NCBI GenBank assembly: GCA_022496185.1
Contig: WTXG01000013.1
Span: 1 to 64,000, forward strand
Reading direction: 5' to 3'
DNA from: Multifurca ochricompacta
Lineage: Eukaryota > Basidiomycota > Agaricomycetes > Russulales > Russulaceae
Length of the DNA stretch: 64,000 nucleotides
A model generated the notes under the pieces. That model was not told the origin of the DNA. It worked only from the letters and a program-made list of their open reading frames with translations, and did not search any database. The translations under genes were made by a program, and so were the position numbers. Shown one piece after another: positions 10,749 to 23,824 of this stretch; the first letter of the stretch is position 1, and each line of letters begins with the position of its first letter.

Positions 10749-13700
10749 ATGTCCCGCCTCCTGACGACAAAGACCACACTTAAATTTATGCCACTTGCAA
10801 TTGGCATCCTCTTGCGCCACTACTATGAAAAAGTCAAGGCCAAGAATAAAGAGGGCGCAGAAACGGAGAAGACATTCGTGCCATTGCGCTGTGAAGAGCT
10901 CATGTACGATGAGGCTTTTAGCATCACGCGGGTGTGTAATTCCCTCCCCCCCAAAAAATAAAGTTAATTAACCAGCATTGTCACTATAGAATATTTTGAG
11001 TGGAATAACAAAGTAATTACTTTTTTTTTTTTTTTTATAAATTTGTGCATGCGTCGGAAACCAATCACTTGCGGCTGGTGCCGGTGACAGTCACACGGTC
11101 GAAGAAATGCAAGGCTTCACAAGTATTCGTACGCCCGCTCAACCCTCCTCACATGTCGTGAAACTTTACGTGCCCCGCTCCTGCTGTGCGGAAGCGGCCC
11201 GTGTGCTCGTCGAAGTGTGCGGCGGCGAGCGCGAAGCGAAGCGGGTCTTCGGAGGCATCAAGTGGTGGCAAGTGCGTGCCGCTGGTGACGAAGGGTACGT
11301 CCTGTTTTTCATTTGCGCACATTGTGTGATCGTTTATGCGGAGATTAACGTGGGATATTTCCTTTTTTTTTTTTTTTTTTCTGTTAGGGTTGACGCGGAG
11401 TGGATGATGGATAAGAAGGATTGGAAAGAATTGAAGCGTCGAGAGAAGACACCGCCTGCAATATCGTCGACTCCAACTAGTCCTGAAATGAGTAGCGGAA
11501 GCTCGTCCGCTAGCCCTCGTCTGCCCCCACCGGTTGGGGAAGACGAGAAGAGCGCGGATGATGCGGACGTGTATCACCCAGAGATGGACGAGATGCGTTG
11601 TATGCTCTGGGTGCATGGAGGTAAGTTTGCAGGGTTACTCACTTGGTCTCCGCCCCTCCTCCCCTCCCACACTTTAACCATGTATTTTCTGCTTTGCAGG
11701 GGGTTATGTTTCTGGGAGCGTGGATCAGGAAAGGTCAGGAAACCCTCTATCACTTCTTCTCGAAACGAACGTTTTTTTTCTAATCACAAACACGTTTTTG
11801 AAGATACATGATACAACGTTTTGCGCGCAAGATACATGGTCGGGTATTCGGTAAGCCAAGACGCCAGTCCTCGTGTTGTTGCGTACAGGCGCCGGATCGG
11901 TTGATCAATGTGACTCCTATTGTAGCTCCAAACTATCGGCTTGCTCCTCAATACCCGTTCCCTTGCGCCTTGCAGGACGTCCTCGCATCTTGTGCGTCCT
12001 GAGTTTACCCCTTCTGGTGTATTTCACACTGAGCGCTGAGGTTGTTCCTTTTTTCTCAGACTTGTTCCTCATTAGACCACCCGAAGGAGCCGCTCACCGT
12101 CCAGTCCACCCAAGCAACATTGTGATCGGAGGTGATTCGGCCGGTGGGGGATTGGCAATTGCGTTACTTCAAGTGATCCGTGACTCCGGACTTCCAGCTC
12201 CAGCCGGGGCAGTGCTCGTCTCACCTTGGTGCGACTTGCTCCATTCATTCCCAAGCGTCTTCCTCAATAAAGAAACGGTAAACATCCCAGTCCACCCCCC
12301 CCCCCCCCTTACTTACCTATTTTTGTTTTTTGTTTTTTGTTTTTTGGGACAGGACGTCCTTCCTGAGACAGGCCTTGCGATATTCAAGCCGAGCTCGGTT
12401 TGGCCACCCCCACCCGACGACGTGCGCCGCAAAGTGCACGACCTGCTGCGCAGCAACGCCGTGCGTGAACGCGAACCAGCCGTCGTCCACTCGAAATCCC
12501 CGTCCGATGCGAGCACTACTGACCAGCCTGATGATGACAACATACAACCTAGAGTCGAACTGATACCCCATTCGGTGATGGCGTCTACGGCGGTCGAGGC
12601 TGACGAAACCGTGCTGGTGAACGGCGAGGACGGGAAGTCTTTCAAGATCGCGCGTCAGATTCAGCTCTACACGACGAATGGGTTGCTCAAGCATCCGATG
12701 GTCAGCCCCGCGCTGGCTTATTTGGGAGGACTCCCGCCTCTGTTCGTGATTGCTAGCGAAAAGGAGGTTCTCAGGGATGAGATCATTTACACGTCAGTCT
12801 TGTTTCAGCAATATTGCAATTTGTTGTGCTGATCAGGATCCGTTGGTGATAAAGTGCTCATCGAGCGGCTCACCCAGAGAAATATGCTATCTCGGAAGAG
12901 GTGAAGAAACTATACCCGGCGTACGAGGGAATAGAGAACAGAATGAAGCCGACAACTGTTCATCTTCAAGTATACGATGGTGGGCCATTTCCAACTAGCT
13001 CATTCATTCATTTTTTTGTTTGTCTGAACTCGGAAGGATTGTAGACACTGCGCACGTGATCCCATTGATGTTCGGCGCTACGACTCCGGCCAAGTATTGT
13101 TACCGTGCTATTGCAACGTTCATGAAACATGTCACGAACATGCCACCCACAATTGCTTTGCAGAAGTGCAAGACCCCACCAGCGCGCACGTCGACAGTCC
13201 TCTCTGAAGAGATGGTCATTTACCCCGTTTCCGATGTGCCTTCACCACCGCTGGGATCACAAGCTCCTGCGAACTTGCACGAACGCTCTCCGTCGTCGCC
13301 GAGGCCGAAAAGCCTCTCCCGTATAAGCCGTTCGTTCCGGCAGAGAATTTCGCTATTCTCAGAATCGTCCCAGGCCAACTCTGATTTCAGTCGCGCTCAG
13401 GACGGACTCACCACGGAGGAGGACACCCTCTTGGCTGGGGATCCTATAGTTTACCACGGAGGATGGGTAAGCGCCGATGTGTTTTCTTCTAGGCGGGAAT
13501 GTCATCTCACTGTCGCCATTGACAAAAACAGGTAAAATCGCCAGAGCATCAAGGCATGATTCGAGAGCGTGTGGCAATCAACGGGTCCATCCGGCCACTA
13601 GAGTCAGAGGAGGATATCCCCGCGCTCCAATTGCCACCTGAACAGTTGGGAACCGTCTCGGAGTACTTTGCGTGGATTTATCTCGAGTTCTCGGAGCGAC

Positions 13701-14239
13701 AGGAGAAGAAATTCGCGGCGAAGATGAGGAACGTCGCGAAGCATCGGGAACGTGCACTTTCCAAGGCTCAACCACGCCACGGTAATACGCGTGACATGGG
13801 GGACCGCGATAGAGAAGGTATTAACAGTGTTGATGGTGTTGACGGTGAGAAGGATGCGAAGGATGCGGCGTTTGGGGGTTGGGAAGAAGACCTCGATTGG
13901 ACGCTTGATGCAAATGAGCGCCCGCCTCCGAGTAGCATCGTTGCTGCCGCCGAAGCGCTCAAGCTTGCACGAGCGCGAGGTGGTGGTGCGAATTCGAAGC
14001 GTCGTCATAGTCGAAGGGGAAGTACGAATAAGTCCTCCGGGGACGCCGCCGCTCCGGAGAAAAGGCAGAAGAAGGAAGGGAGAGGAAGAGAGAGGGAGAG
14101 AGGGGAGACTACGTTTTGGTCTAGGAGAAATCTGAGGGGGTTGCCGAGAGAGCAGGGCTTGAGCGTGGACGTCGGCGTTGTTGATGGTTCTGTTGGTGGT
14201 GCCGTTCCCGTTCCCGTTCAGGTCGCTGTGGCGGCCTAA
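10749..14239 (+). CDS. HSL-type alpha/beta hydrolase, paralogue B
   Basis: Second tandem copy, clearly homologous to A and closest to C. Start [11 protein letters not shown] at 10749, then [40 protein letters not shown]; an acidic and Pro/Ser-rich spacer; [41 protein letters not shown] with the nucleophile Ser at about 12137; [20 protein letters not shown]...EVLRDEI; and [10 protein letters not shown] with the catalytic His at about 13053. The C-terminal part has the conserved [16 protein letters not shown] and ERPPPSSIV blocks and stops at 14239. All exons join in frame with ordinary introns; I see no break. GYVSGS replaces the GYYFGS of A and C beside the oxyanion hole. A 0.5-kb stretch (about 12667-13185), introns included, is nearly identical to C and suggests gene conversion. 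Confidence 0.85.
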
Positions 14240-15215
14240 GATACCGTGGGCGCTGCTGTTATGGTGCAGGGTGTGTTTTTTTGTCCGTCCGTCCGTCCTT
14301 GGAAGCGTGTTGGCGTTGAGAGAGAGATCTGGTGTATATCTGGGGGCTTTTTTTTTGGTTCGAGTTGAAGTTGATCCTTAATTCAATCGCATGACCCCTC
14401 ATTATGTATAATGGTTTGTCCGTCGTCGTCGATATTCTGCTGATTGTATTCATACATACCCACAATGACTGTATCCGTTTTTTTTTCTCATTGCCTTCTC
14501 TTTCTATAGGGGAGTCCGGCGCGTGACAACTCCGGCTACGGGTGTGCTCTACACTACAAACAAAACACCTTCTGGTATATTCTTATTTGACGTGACTCTT
14601 CCTCCGACTTGATAGCTACAATCGACGTAGCTTTGTGTACAAGCACTCTTATGACCTTGCGTTGCAACTGTGAGCTCAACTTTAATCGATCAACCCTGCA
14701 TGATCTCCTGTATTCAGCTCCAGCTGCTGTACTTTTTTTTTTGTTTTTTTTTTGTTGTTACATCCCTAACAATTAATAATCAGGTCATTCCTTTCTTGTA
14801 AATTCACGACTTTTTTCTCGAACGACAAGCCTGACTTATGTAACGCCGTGAACACCTCATGTCATGCTCAATGAGCGTTTGCCAGAGTTTAATTTTCCAG
14901 CGAGTTCACCCCTCTATTCTTGGGGGGTGTGCTTTTGCTTTCCGTCTCCTTTATATTGTTTATCTTCTGGTTCTGGTTAACCTTAACGATACACATTGAC
15001 TGGGGCCAGGCTTTCCTAGGCTAGCCTCTATTCTCGTGGCGGGACCGCATCTCATTAACCGGGACCAGGACCCTTCTTTCAGACCGTGTCGACACACGCA
15101 CGGGCAGCCAATATGTGTGAAACATAGTACCAGAAGAATCACAATTTGAAGCAACGCTAACAATCTACATTAACTCGACATTTCTGCCTCTTTTTGGCTT
15201 GAGGTAAGTATGTAA
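14240..15215. other. Intergenic region between hydrolase B and NLR1
   Basis: Convergent 3' ends: hydrolase B (plus) and NLR1 (minus). T-rich tracts only; no coding sequence or RNA gene recognised. Confidence 0.5.
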
Positions 15216-18200
15216 TCAATGGGTCCCATGTTTTGACAGTAAGTTCACGACCTCGGTGTATTCATTTGCCAACTGGAGTGGGGTCTTATCTTCGTTGTTC
15301 TTCAGGTCTGCGTTCGCACCGTGCTCGAGCAGCACGCGTACAGCCTCGAGCGCCCCAAAGCTTGCTGCGAGATGCAACGGGGTTGCAAGTTGCCTATCCT
15401 GGGCATTCACGTCTGCGCCGCGCTCCAATAAAAGCCTTACAATGTTCGGGTGATCATTATTTGATGCCCCATGCAATGGGGTCCGGCCATCGTTCCTCCG
15501 GGCATTGATGGGTGCATTGCGTTCCAGTAACATCTGAACAATGACGAGCTCTCCGCTGTTTACCGCCAGATGCAGTGGTGTGTAGTCCTCGTCATCAAGG
15601 GCGTTCACATCCATTCCGTGGCCGAGTAGCCATCGGGCAGTGTCTATACACCTATCTAATGATGCTGCATGTAAAGGAGTCCAGTTTTCGATGCCTCGAA
15701 TGTCCATGTCAGCACCGCGTTGATACAATAGTTCTGCAATTTCGATGTGTTGCCGTTGCATGGCTGCCACCAACGGAGTCCTGTAACGGCCACACCTAGC
15801 ATTCACGTGCTCCAGGTGCTTGAGTATGAGGCGCTCTGACAAGTCACGGAATCCACACAGTGCCGAAAAGTATAGGGGAACTATTCCAGGTTCGGACGGG
15901 TCCACCGGAGGGAAGAAATGGGTCCAGCTTTCGTCCATATTGTGCAACCGGAGCCATGCAGAAAAATGTGGCTTATCCATGTCAAAAAGATCATCGATCC
16001 CTTCACTGATTCGTGACGACACATTCCCGAACCGGGCATGATCAACCCAGTGTTGAGCAGCATATACTGCCAACGGAAAGCTACTCCCCGTGTCGTCCGT
16101 TTCAACCCGATCGTTCAATCGCAGTAGAACACCTAAACAGGCTTGCGCGAGGATGGTGTGAGCTGGCTCGAGGAGAATATGATACCGCGACGCATCTCCA
16201 CTCGACCTCGCGAGCCGACTCGACGTCAAAAATTCCTTGACCGAAAAATGCGAAAACTGCACCACTTGTGAGCCTTTGTCATCCACAACGGCTACCAAAC
16301 TGGAGCACGTGGAAAGTACTGCTTGTTCTTGATCCTCCCATCGCCAATCCGAATTTAACTTTGCAATTCCTCCTTGCCCAGAGCCAAAGTCAACAGCAAG
16401 GACCTCCGCAAGTTCATCCACACGTAGTGGCCGTACAGCGACTGTGAGACATTGTAAGAGACGATGAGCGTGATCCCTGTTCGATTTGTTGATATCGTTC
16501 AATATTCGTTCGTATGTTTCATCTAGCGTTTCAGGTAATTCCTCGAGTATACGTCGAACACTTGGTGGAAGACAATGCCGTAAAGTTTCCAACTGGCAGA
16601 ACACCCATCGAAACCTGATTCAATCTGTAAGTAATGATGATAACAGCAAATAAATGACCTTACATTCCGTCGGCTCTCTCGGATAGGGTCTCAACAACAA
16701 GAATCTTATCTTCCTCTCGCCATCTTCGCATTTTTGTGTCCGAGCGGACAACAGAGCTAACATAGTCGATGATATCTTTCTTTTGTCCACTTTGATCGTG
16801 AAGTGAGACACAGAGAGATGTCAGAGGTTCAAGAGCAGATCTAATGTCGATCTCTGGGCGACTAGTGACACATATGTGAAGATTTGGGAGGGAAAGGCCA
16901 ATGAGGTCCTTTATGAGGTCAAGGACCTGTTCTCTTGGTGTTGGCATTCCAGAAGTGTTCGGACATTCATCAAGCGCATCCACGACGATGTAGACTGGGT
17001 CTTCATTTGGCAGTGACACCATCCCTTTCAGACAATGGAACAAAATGTCATCGCTGGGCTGTCGCGCACCACTATCGTGTGTGGAATATATGCTGAAGAG
17101 AATGTCGCAACGAGGATCGGAACGAGCAGAAAGTTGAATTAGAAGGGAGAGAAGAAGGTTGTGGCGGCTTTGCTTGGTGGTGTCCCTGAAGTCGAAATAG
17201 AAATATGCAATATTTGCCAATCCTGCCTCGCACATAACTTCAATATCCTGGACGATGGTGGAACTGGTCGGCAACTATAAGCTCCCTGAAACAAAAGATA
17301 ATCGCGAATTGACGAACCAGAGGATGCTCTTTCCAGATCCCGCTAGGAAAATGTGATGCCATCAAGGCGAGTCGAGTCTGAAACGTTCAAGGGAACGTAC
17401 GTTTTCCGTGGACCCATAAAAGTGATCCAGATGACTTCCACTCGTTAAATGTACTGCCTTCGAAGAACCAAGACGCTGTTCCACTGTGATGAGTACCGCG
17501 GGCGATATTGTGATTAGTAGATGGGTCAGGTGGAGAGAGCCATCTTCGAAGATCTTGTCGCATTTGGCTTCCTGAGCATGAGCTTGAGCGCCTTCATCAA
17601 AAGCGGAGAGACGGAGGGAAATACGAACTCTTGACTTGATCAACGGCGTTGGCGGTCTGTTGCATGACTATTCTGGCTTCATTTGCAGTCGTTTTTGCTT
17701 CCTTGCCGTCTATTCATACACACATTAGGAAATATCTGCCATATGCTTAGGTGTTCTGGTTACCTTCTATGATCAACTTTACCTTGCTATCGACAGCCGT
17801 CACCTTGTCATCAACCCTCGTCACCTTGCTTTCAATGTTGTACGAAAGCTTCAGTACTTGCGCCGTCGCCATCAAAGCCTCATCGTGTGTCAACTTGTCC
17901 AGCCTTCCAAGCGCATCTTCAATATCCGTCCTTCCCGCCAATTTCTTCAAATATTTTTCTAAACAAAGTCTGTCAAAGGCCATATCTCACTGAAAACAAA
18001 CTCACTTGCTAATCCTTGCTTAATTTCTTTAGTTGCCAGAGCAAGGATACCAAGCACTTCGACCATGATCTTCACGATTATATCTGTCATCGCTGCAGTC
18101 GGAGGTACTTCCGTATAAGTCTCCAGGCGTTTGAAAAAGTTCTCTACACGCTCGAACAGGTTACTGAGAGCTTCTTGGCTGCCGCTCACATCTTTTGCCG

Positions 18201-18650
18201 CCTAGCAGATTTCAGAACGCAGAAATATATAAAGGGCATGAGATGCTCACTAAGAGGAGGACGCCGATTCCAGCAAATATCACTTTCGCGGGCGAAAATA
18301 CCTGTAGGGCAGACACTTGAGCACGAAGGTTAGAAGATATATATCGTCTTGAGACCTACTAGGCCAACACCCTCTCCGAGGGTCGCAGAAAATGCATAGA
18401 GCACATTTATGGTTGGGCTGAGCCATTTGTTCCACTTTTCGTTACTGCTTTTGGATTGATTGAACTCGTGGACCTGGGTCTGAAGTACGGCCATGACGGC
18501 GGTAGGAGAGTCGCATGTTTGCAATTGAGCAGCTAGCGGATGTGTGATAAGATCACACTTTGTCTGCTTCTTGTACGCTTTCAATGCATGATCGAAAATG
18601 GATTGAAAATGAGCAGTGGGTGTGGTGGCCTTTGGTGAACTCTGTGACAT
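15216..18650 (-). CDS. Goodbye-NACHT-ankyrin STAND protein, copy 1 (NLR1)
   Basis: NLR-like STAND NTPase of about 1,000 residues. Domains in order: a Goodbye-type helical domain (HFQSIFDHALKAYKKQTKCD, then SATLGEGVGL); a hydrophobic helix encoded alone by a 51-nt exon (18251-18301); a second helical part; a heptad linker with three VDxKVTx-like units; RQDLRRWLSPPDPS and WFFEGS; a Walker A loop PGSGKS in a 25-nt exon (17318-17342); NACHT with YFYFDFRD, the Walker B-like YIVVDALDEC and VTSRPEID; FRWVFCQLETLRHCLPPSVR; WRWEDQEQAVLSTCSSL; then seven ankyrin-type repeats (TPLHLA...). Nine exons join without stops. The ATG at 18650 is preferred; another in-frame ATG lies at 18662. It sits antisense between hydrolases B and C. 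A sensing or cell-death role is inferred from the family. Confidence 0.88.
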
Positions 18651-18662
18651 GGTACCAGTCAT

Positions 18663-19405
18663 AAGGAGTCACTTCGTGAAGGCGTATGGCAATAATTTCG
18701 TAGTTGAGAGGTAGAAAGGAGCGATTTGAGTGGTTATGCTGTGCCTCATGTACGTACAGACAGATAGATGGCCCTACAAAGGTTGTAACAGGTGACTTTG
18801 ATCTAAACCTGATATGAGCGATAGACGCTCATGCCATGCACACACGATAAGATTCGGTTGTGACACAGTGACAGATAGCATTACGCCCCCCAATTGAAAC
18901 GAAGATAGGTGCTGACTGGTGGGCGGACTCTGTAGACCTGGTCTGAGAGGCGCCACGGCGTTGTGCAATTCTCTATGAGCACATTGTCAGGTGTTTGAAA
19001 ACAGCAGATGCGGGTGGGCATTGGCATTGGCATTAGCGTTGTGACCTATATCTGCCAACCCCAGTGTCAAAATGAAAATTATTCCCTACCAACCCCGTTC
19101 CGTGCAACACAGTACATGCCTTACATCACTGCTGGGACCGGGGAGTGTAGCGAGCTAAAGACGCGTGGCTCAGGTCAAGAGAACGTCTTTAGTACTAGCA
19201 GCGGTCGGGGAATTGCATGATGTATTATGTAATTAACTGTATGGAGAAATCATCTGGCAGTTCTGCTTTTAAATGATTTCGGCATGCCACTGGCAGCAAG
19301 CAGACAAGAAAAATGACCCACAGCATTGCCGAAATGTTCAAAAAACTTCCCCTTACCTCTGACATTTGCCATTCCGTTGGTTCTGATCACCCAACTTGAG
19401 AGAGA
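18663..19405. other. Divergent intergenic region between NLR1 and hydrolase C
   Basis: Both flanking genes read away from this 743-bp segment, so it should hold both promoters. No conserved motif is certain. Unlike NLR2 and NLR4, the sequence upstream of NLR1 does not carry their shared leader. Confidence 0.45.
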
Positions 19406-22400
19406 ATGTCAAGCTCACTAACGGCAAGGACTACACTTGGACTAATGCCGCTCGCCGTGGGCATTCTCTTGCGGCATTATTATGACAAGATTATCAAGGA
19501 CAAAGACAAAGAAAGAACAGGAGCGACGAAGACTTTCGTGCCATTGCGCAGTGAAGAGCTGATATACGATGAGGCGTTTAGCATCACACGGGTGAGCACT
19601 TCTTCTACCCTCTCCTCCCTTTCCTAATTAACGAGCAGACATTAGAACTTCATGGACGCAGCGACAAAGTACGCTCTTTTTTCTTCTTCTATCTACCACA
19701 TTAGTTGTGCATTGGGAAAGAAGCTGACGGGAACGCGGCAGTTACACAGTCGAAGATTTGCAACGCTTCACAATGGTCCACACGCCCGTTCCACCCTCTG
19801 GGCATGTAGTGAAGCTAAACGTGCCCATCTCATGCTGTGACGATGCTGCACGTGTGCTAGTGGAGGTGTTTGGTGGCGAGCACGAAGCTAAGCGGATCCT
19901 CGGAGGTGTCAAGTGGTGGCAAGTGCGTGGCACTGACAAAGGGTGCGTTCTGTTTCGGGCGTTTTATATGCTCGGAGAGTAATGCAAAGGTCTTTTCTTA
20001 GTATCGATGCGGAGTGGATTATGGATAAGAAGGATTGGAAGGAGTATAATCGCCAAGAGAGGGCCGCAGCGACGTCAACGCCAGTTAGCGCGAGCACGAA
20101 CGGCGGAGGCTCGTCTCCTAGTCCTCCTATGTCCCCTGCAGCCGGGGAACAGCGGATGGGCACGGAAGATACGAATGGGTATCACCCGGAGATGGACGAG
20201 ATGCGATGTATCCTCTGGGCGCATGGAGGTAAACCCTTTCTGTAATTTTCCATCTGATCGTCCTTTACCCACTATTCTTATTTACAGGGGGTTATTATTT
20301 TGGGAGCGTGGACCAGGAGAGGTCAGGAAGTCCGTCTCATCTCGCAGGAGTGTTTTCTGATTATAAAGACGTTTGAAGATATATGATACAGCGTTATGCG
20401 CGCAAGATACATGGGCGAGTTTTCGGTAAGCCGATCTTTGCGCATTCAGGCGCCGGTTTGGCAATCAAAGCGCCTTGTATTGTAGCTCCAAATTATCGGC
20501 TTGCTCCTCAATACCCGTTCCCTTGCGCACTCCAAGACCTCCTCGCATCTTGTCCGTACATCATTGCCTTTTTCCTGCTTATTTCACACCGAGTTTTTTC
20601 TTTCGCTACCCCATAGACCTATTCCTTATTCGGCCGCCTGAAGGAACCGTTCATCGTCCCATCCACCCAAGCAACATTGTGATCGGAGGTGACTCGGCCG
20701 GTGGAGGGCTGGCGATAGCGTTGCTTCAAGCGATCCGTGACTCCGGACTTCCACCTCCAGCCGGGGCGGTGCTCGTCTCACCGTGGTGCGACCTGCACCA
20801 CTCGTTCCCAAGTATCTTCCTCAACACCGATACGGTAAAATACCTTAATCAACATTGTCCCTTTTCTCTTTTTTTTTTGGCTCACATTTTTGGACAGGAC
20901 ATCGTTCCCGCGACAGGCCTCGCTATTTACAAGCCGAGCCCAGTTTGGCCACCCCCACCTGATGACGTACGCTTCAAAGTGCACGACCTGCTGCGCGGAA
21001 ACACCGTACGCAAAACAGCCGTCGTCGGCTCAAAACCTCCTTCCGATGCAGATGCTCCTGCGAGCGCTGCCGATCAGCCTGACATACAGCCTAGATTCGC
21101 GCTAATACCGGAGTCTACGGTGCCGTCTGCGGTGGTTGAGACTGACGAAACCGTGCGGGTGAATGGGGAGGACGGAAAGCCTCTTGAGATCACACGGCAG
21201 ATCCAGCTTTACACGACGAATGGGTTGCTCAAGCATCCGATGGTCAGCCCCGCGCTGGCTTATTTGGGAGGACTCCCGCCTCTGTTCGTGATCGCTAGTG
21301 ATAGGGAGGTGCTTAGGGATGAGATCATTTACACGTCAGTCTTGTTTCAGCGACATTGCAATTTGTTGTGCTGATCAGGATCCGTTGGTGATAAAGTGCT
21401 CATCGAGCGGCTAACCCAGAGAAATATGCTATCTCGGAAGAGGTGAAGAAACTATACCCGGCGTACGAGGGAATAGAGAATAGAATGAAGCCGACAACTG
21501 TTCATCTTCAAGTATACGATGGTGGGCCATTTCCAACTAGCTCATTCATTCATTTTTTTGTTTGTCTAAACTCGCAAGGATTGTAGACACTGCGCACGTG
21601 ATCCCATTGATGTTCATCGCTACGACTCCGGCCAAGTATTGTTACCGTGCTATTGCGACGTTCATGAAACATGTCACGAACATGCCACCCACAATTGCTT
21701 TGCAGAAGTGCAAGACCCCACCGGCTCTACCGGCGTCGGGTGGCACACCTGATGGGAAGGTCGCCCCCCTCGTTTCTCCCCCACCACAAGGAGAGAATGA
21801 GGTGGCGACAGGATCGCAAGCTTCCGCCAACTTGAATGGACGCTCTCCATCGTCGTCGAAGCCGAAACGTTTCTCCCATCTGAGTTCGGTGTTTTCGAAA
21901 TCGTCGAGAAGCGGCTCTGATCTTGGCCACACGGAGGATGGACATCTCGTGGAGGAGTATGTCCTAGCTGGAGATCCTATAGTCTATCATGGAGGATGGG
22001 TAAGCGTCTGTGTCAACCCATCTCATCTCACTAACGTCCTTTTTTTTCTTTCTTGTATTGATAAAAATAGGCAAAATCCCCAGAACATCGAAACATGATT
22101 CGTGAGCGCGTGGCCATCAACGGAATTATTCGACCACTGGAAGCAGAAGAAGACCTCCCTGCGCTACAAATACCGTCAGAACTGCTAGGTGCCGTCTCGG
22201 AGCGCTGGTTATGGCGTTACATGGCGGGCACAGAGCGGCAGGAGAAGAAATTTGCCTCTCGGATTAGGAGCGTCGCGAAGCACTGGGAACGCGCACTCGC
22301 CAAAGCTGAATTACACCATAGTACGCGCGACCGGAGCCACCACCAGGGTGGTGACGGTTATAGTGTCGATGGAAGGGAGGGGCGTCTGGCGTCTGGGTGG

Positions 22401-22658
22401 AATCTCGATTGGGCACTGGATAGTGATGAGCGCCCACCACCGAGCAGCATCGTCGCGAACCCGAAAGCATTCGAGTTTGCGCAAAGTGGAACGCGCCGCC
22501 GTATTCGAGGTGGAGATGTTGTTTCTGTTGTACCGGAGAAAAAGCAGGAGAAGAGGCGCGAGACGTTTTGGGTGAGAAGGAGGAGGGTGAGAGAGCAAGG
22601 ATTGAGCGCGGACGTCGGTGCTGGTGCGGTTCCCCTTCAGGTCGTTGCTGTGGCTTAA
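19406..22658 (+). CDS. HSL-type alpha/beta hydrolase, paralogue C
   Basis: Third paralogue. Start MSSSLTARTTLGLMPLAVG at 19406; [19 protein letters not shown]; the HTVEDLQRF-like block after the first intron; GGVKWWQVRGTDKG; a Ser/Thr/Pro spacer; [41 protein letters not shown] with the nucleophile Ser at about 20694; [21 protein letters not shown]...EVLRDEI; and [10 protein letters not shown] (His at about 21596). The C-terminal half has [16 protein letters not shown] and ERPPPSSIV, and the stop is at 22658. All exons join in frame. The order of motifs and the exon boundaries match B. It is separated from B by NLR1, so the tandem array was either interrupted by NLR1 or duplicated around it. 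Confidence 0.85.
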
Positions 22659-22789
22659 GATGTCTCGAAAGGCGGTGAGGGATGATTATGTCCTTCCCTC
22701 CGGTTGATGTTGTGTGTGTGTACAAGCTGAATATACTCGTGGCAAGAGATACGCATTGACAAGATCAGTAGAAATTCTAAGATAAAACA
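22659..22789. other. 3' flank of hydrolase C
   Basis: Probable 3' untranslated and intergenic sequence with a short (GT)n tract near 22711. It runs into an old LTR. Confidence 0.4.
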
Positions 22790-23099
22790 CATCTGCAGCC
22801 ACAAAAATACACGATCTCATCTGATGTATGCTACAGGGTATCTTTAAATATGTTCTAGTATTATCATATGAAATATCAAAGCAGATCAACAGTGTGATGT
22901 AAAATAAAAGTGTTATCAGTGATCCACTTCTTGAAAATCATGATGCATCTGTTTTATTAATGTGTGACCAATTCTGCTGGTCTGGCACTATCTAAAATAC
23001 TCTCTAGACTACTTTGGACTATAATCTAATCTAATTATCAAATTACTTTACTGAAACAAGGCCCGCGTGTATCTACAACCTGCATGGGGCAGCGACTAC
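22790..23099 (-). mobile_element. Old inverted LTR, left part (target of the young retrotransposon)
   Basis: Read in reverse, this stretch matches the LTR of the adjacent retrotransposon with many substitutions: GCTACAGGGT.TCTTTAAATATGT, TTATCAGTG, GGTCTGGCA.TATCTAAAATAC and CGCGTGTATCTA are all recognisable. It continues at 30452-30521 beyond the insertion. The left limit is approximate because similarity fades. Confidence 0.75.
23095..23099. repeat. Target-site duplication ACTAC, left copy
   Basis: ACTAC directly abuts the left LTR and is repeated at 30452-30456 after the right LTR. A 5-bp duplication is usual for Ty3/gypsy integrases. Confidence 0.9.
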
Positions 23100-23824
23100 T
23101 GTCCTGGATGCGCATTTTTGGCATCCCGGACCGCTTGAAAGCCATCCTGAGGGCGCGTGCGTTATACAAGTCGACCTTCTTAGACTTAGATAAGATAAGA
23201 AGGAGTTCGGACCGATCTGACCCGGTCCACGCGATGCAAAGTAGTCGCTGCCCTATGCAGCAATGGACATTATAGATACACGCGGCCTTTGTTTGAGTAA
23301 TACAATTTGATGATTTGATTATAGAGTGATCCAAAGTAGTCTAGTATGTATTTTAGATAATGCCAGACCGGCGGAAAGGATCGCGCGTTAGTAAATAAGA
23401 TGTGTCAGGGCACTCAGGAGAGCGGGCCACTGATAACTAATTAGATTTACATCGCACGCTCAATCGGCTTTGGTATTTCATAGAGTAGTACTAGGACATA
23501 TTTAAAGACACCCTGTAGCACGCTGCAGACCCCATCTTGTCCTCTTGGGGCTGTAGGTGCGCTTTATCACTTTATCTTTGTATTTACTTAGGCCCAACTA
23601 ATCTTGTCCTCTTGGGCTGTAGGCTCTTAGCAAAGTTCAATATAGGTCTATTCTTGCTGCATAAGCAAGGCAGAGTCCTCTGACTGCTTCAAGCCTTACG
23701 CGTGCATTAATCTCCGCGTTCTGGGCAGCTTTCCGACTAGGATATTTTCACCTCTAAGTTTTACCACGATCTCTACATCTTATCTAATCTACATAGCAAG
23801 CGCGGGATAGAAGCACCCGTTACA
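23100..23824 (+). repeat. 5' LTR
   Basis: 725 bp, from TGTCCTGG to CCGTTACA. It contains the block CTTGTCCTCTTGGGGCTGTAGG twice, about 69 bp apart; the related solo LTR at 39127-39794 has it once. Confidence 0.95.

Noticed and set aside
23038..23334. Small frames repeated at both ends of the retrotransposon (also 29682-29960)
   Set aside because: They are translations of the LTRs, with no evidence of coding.
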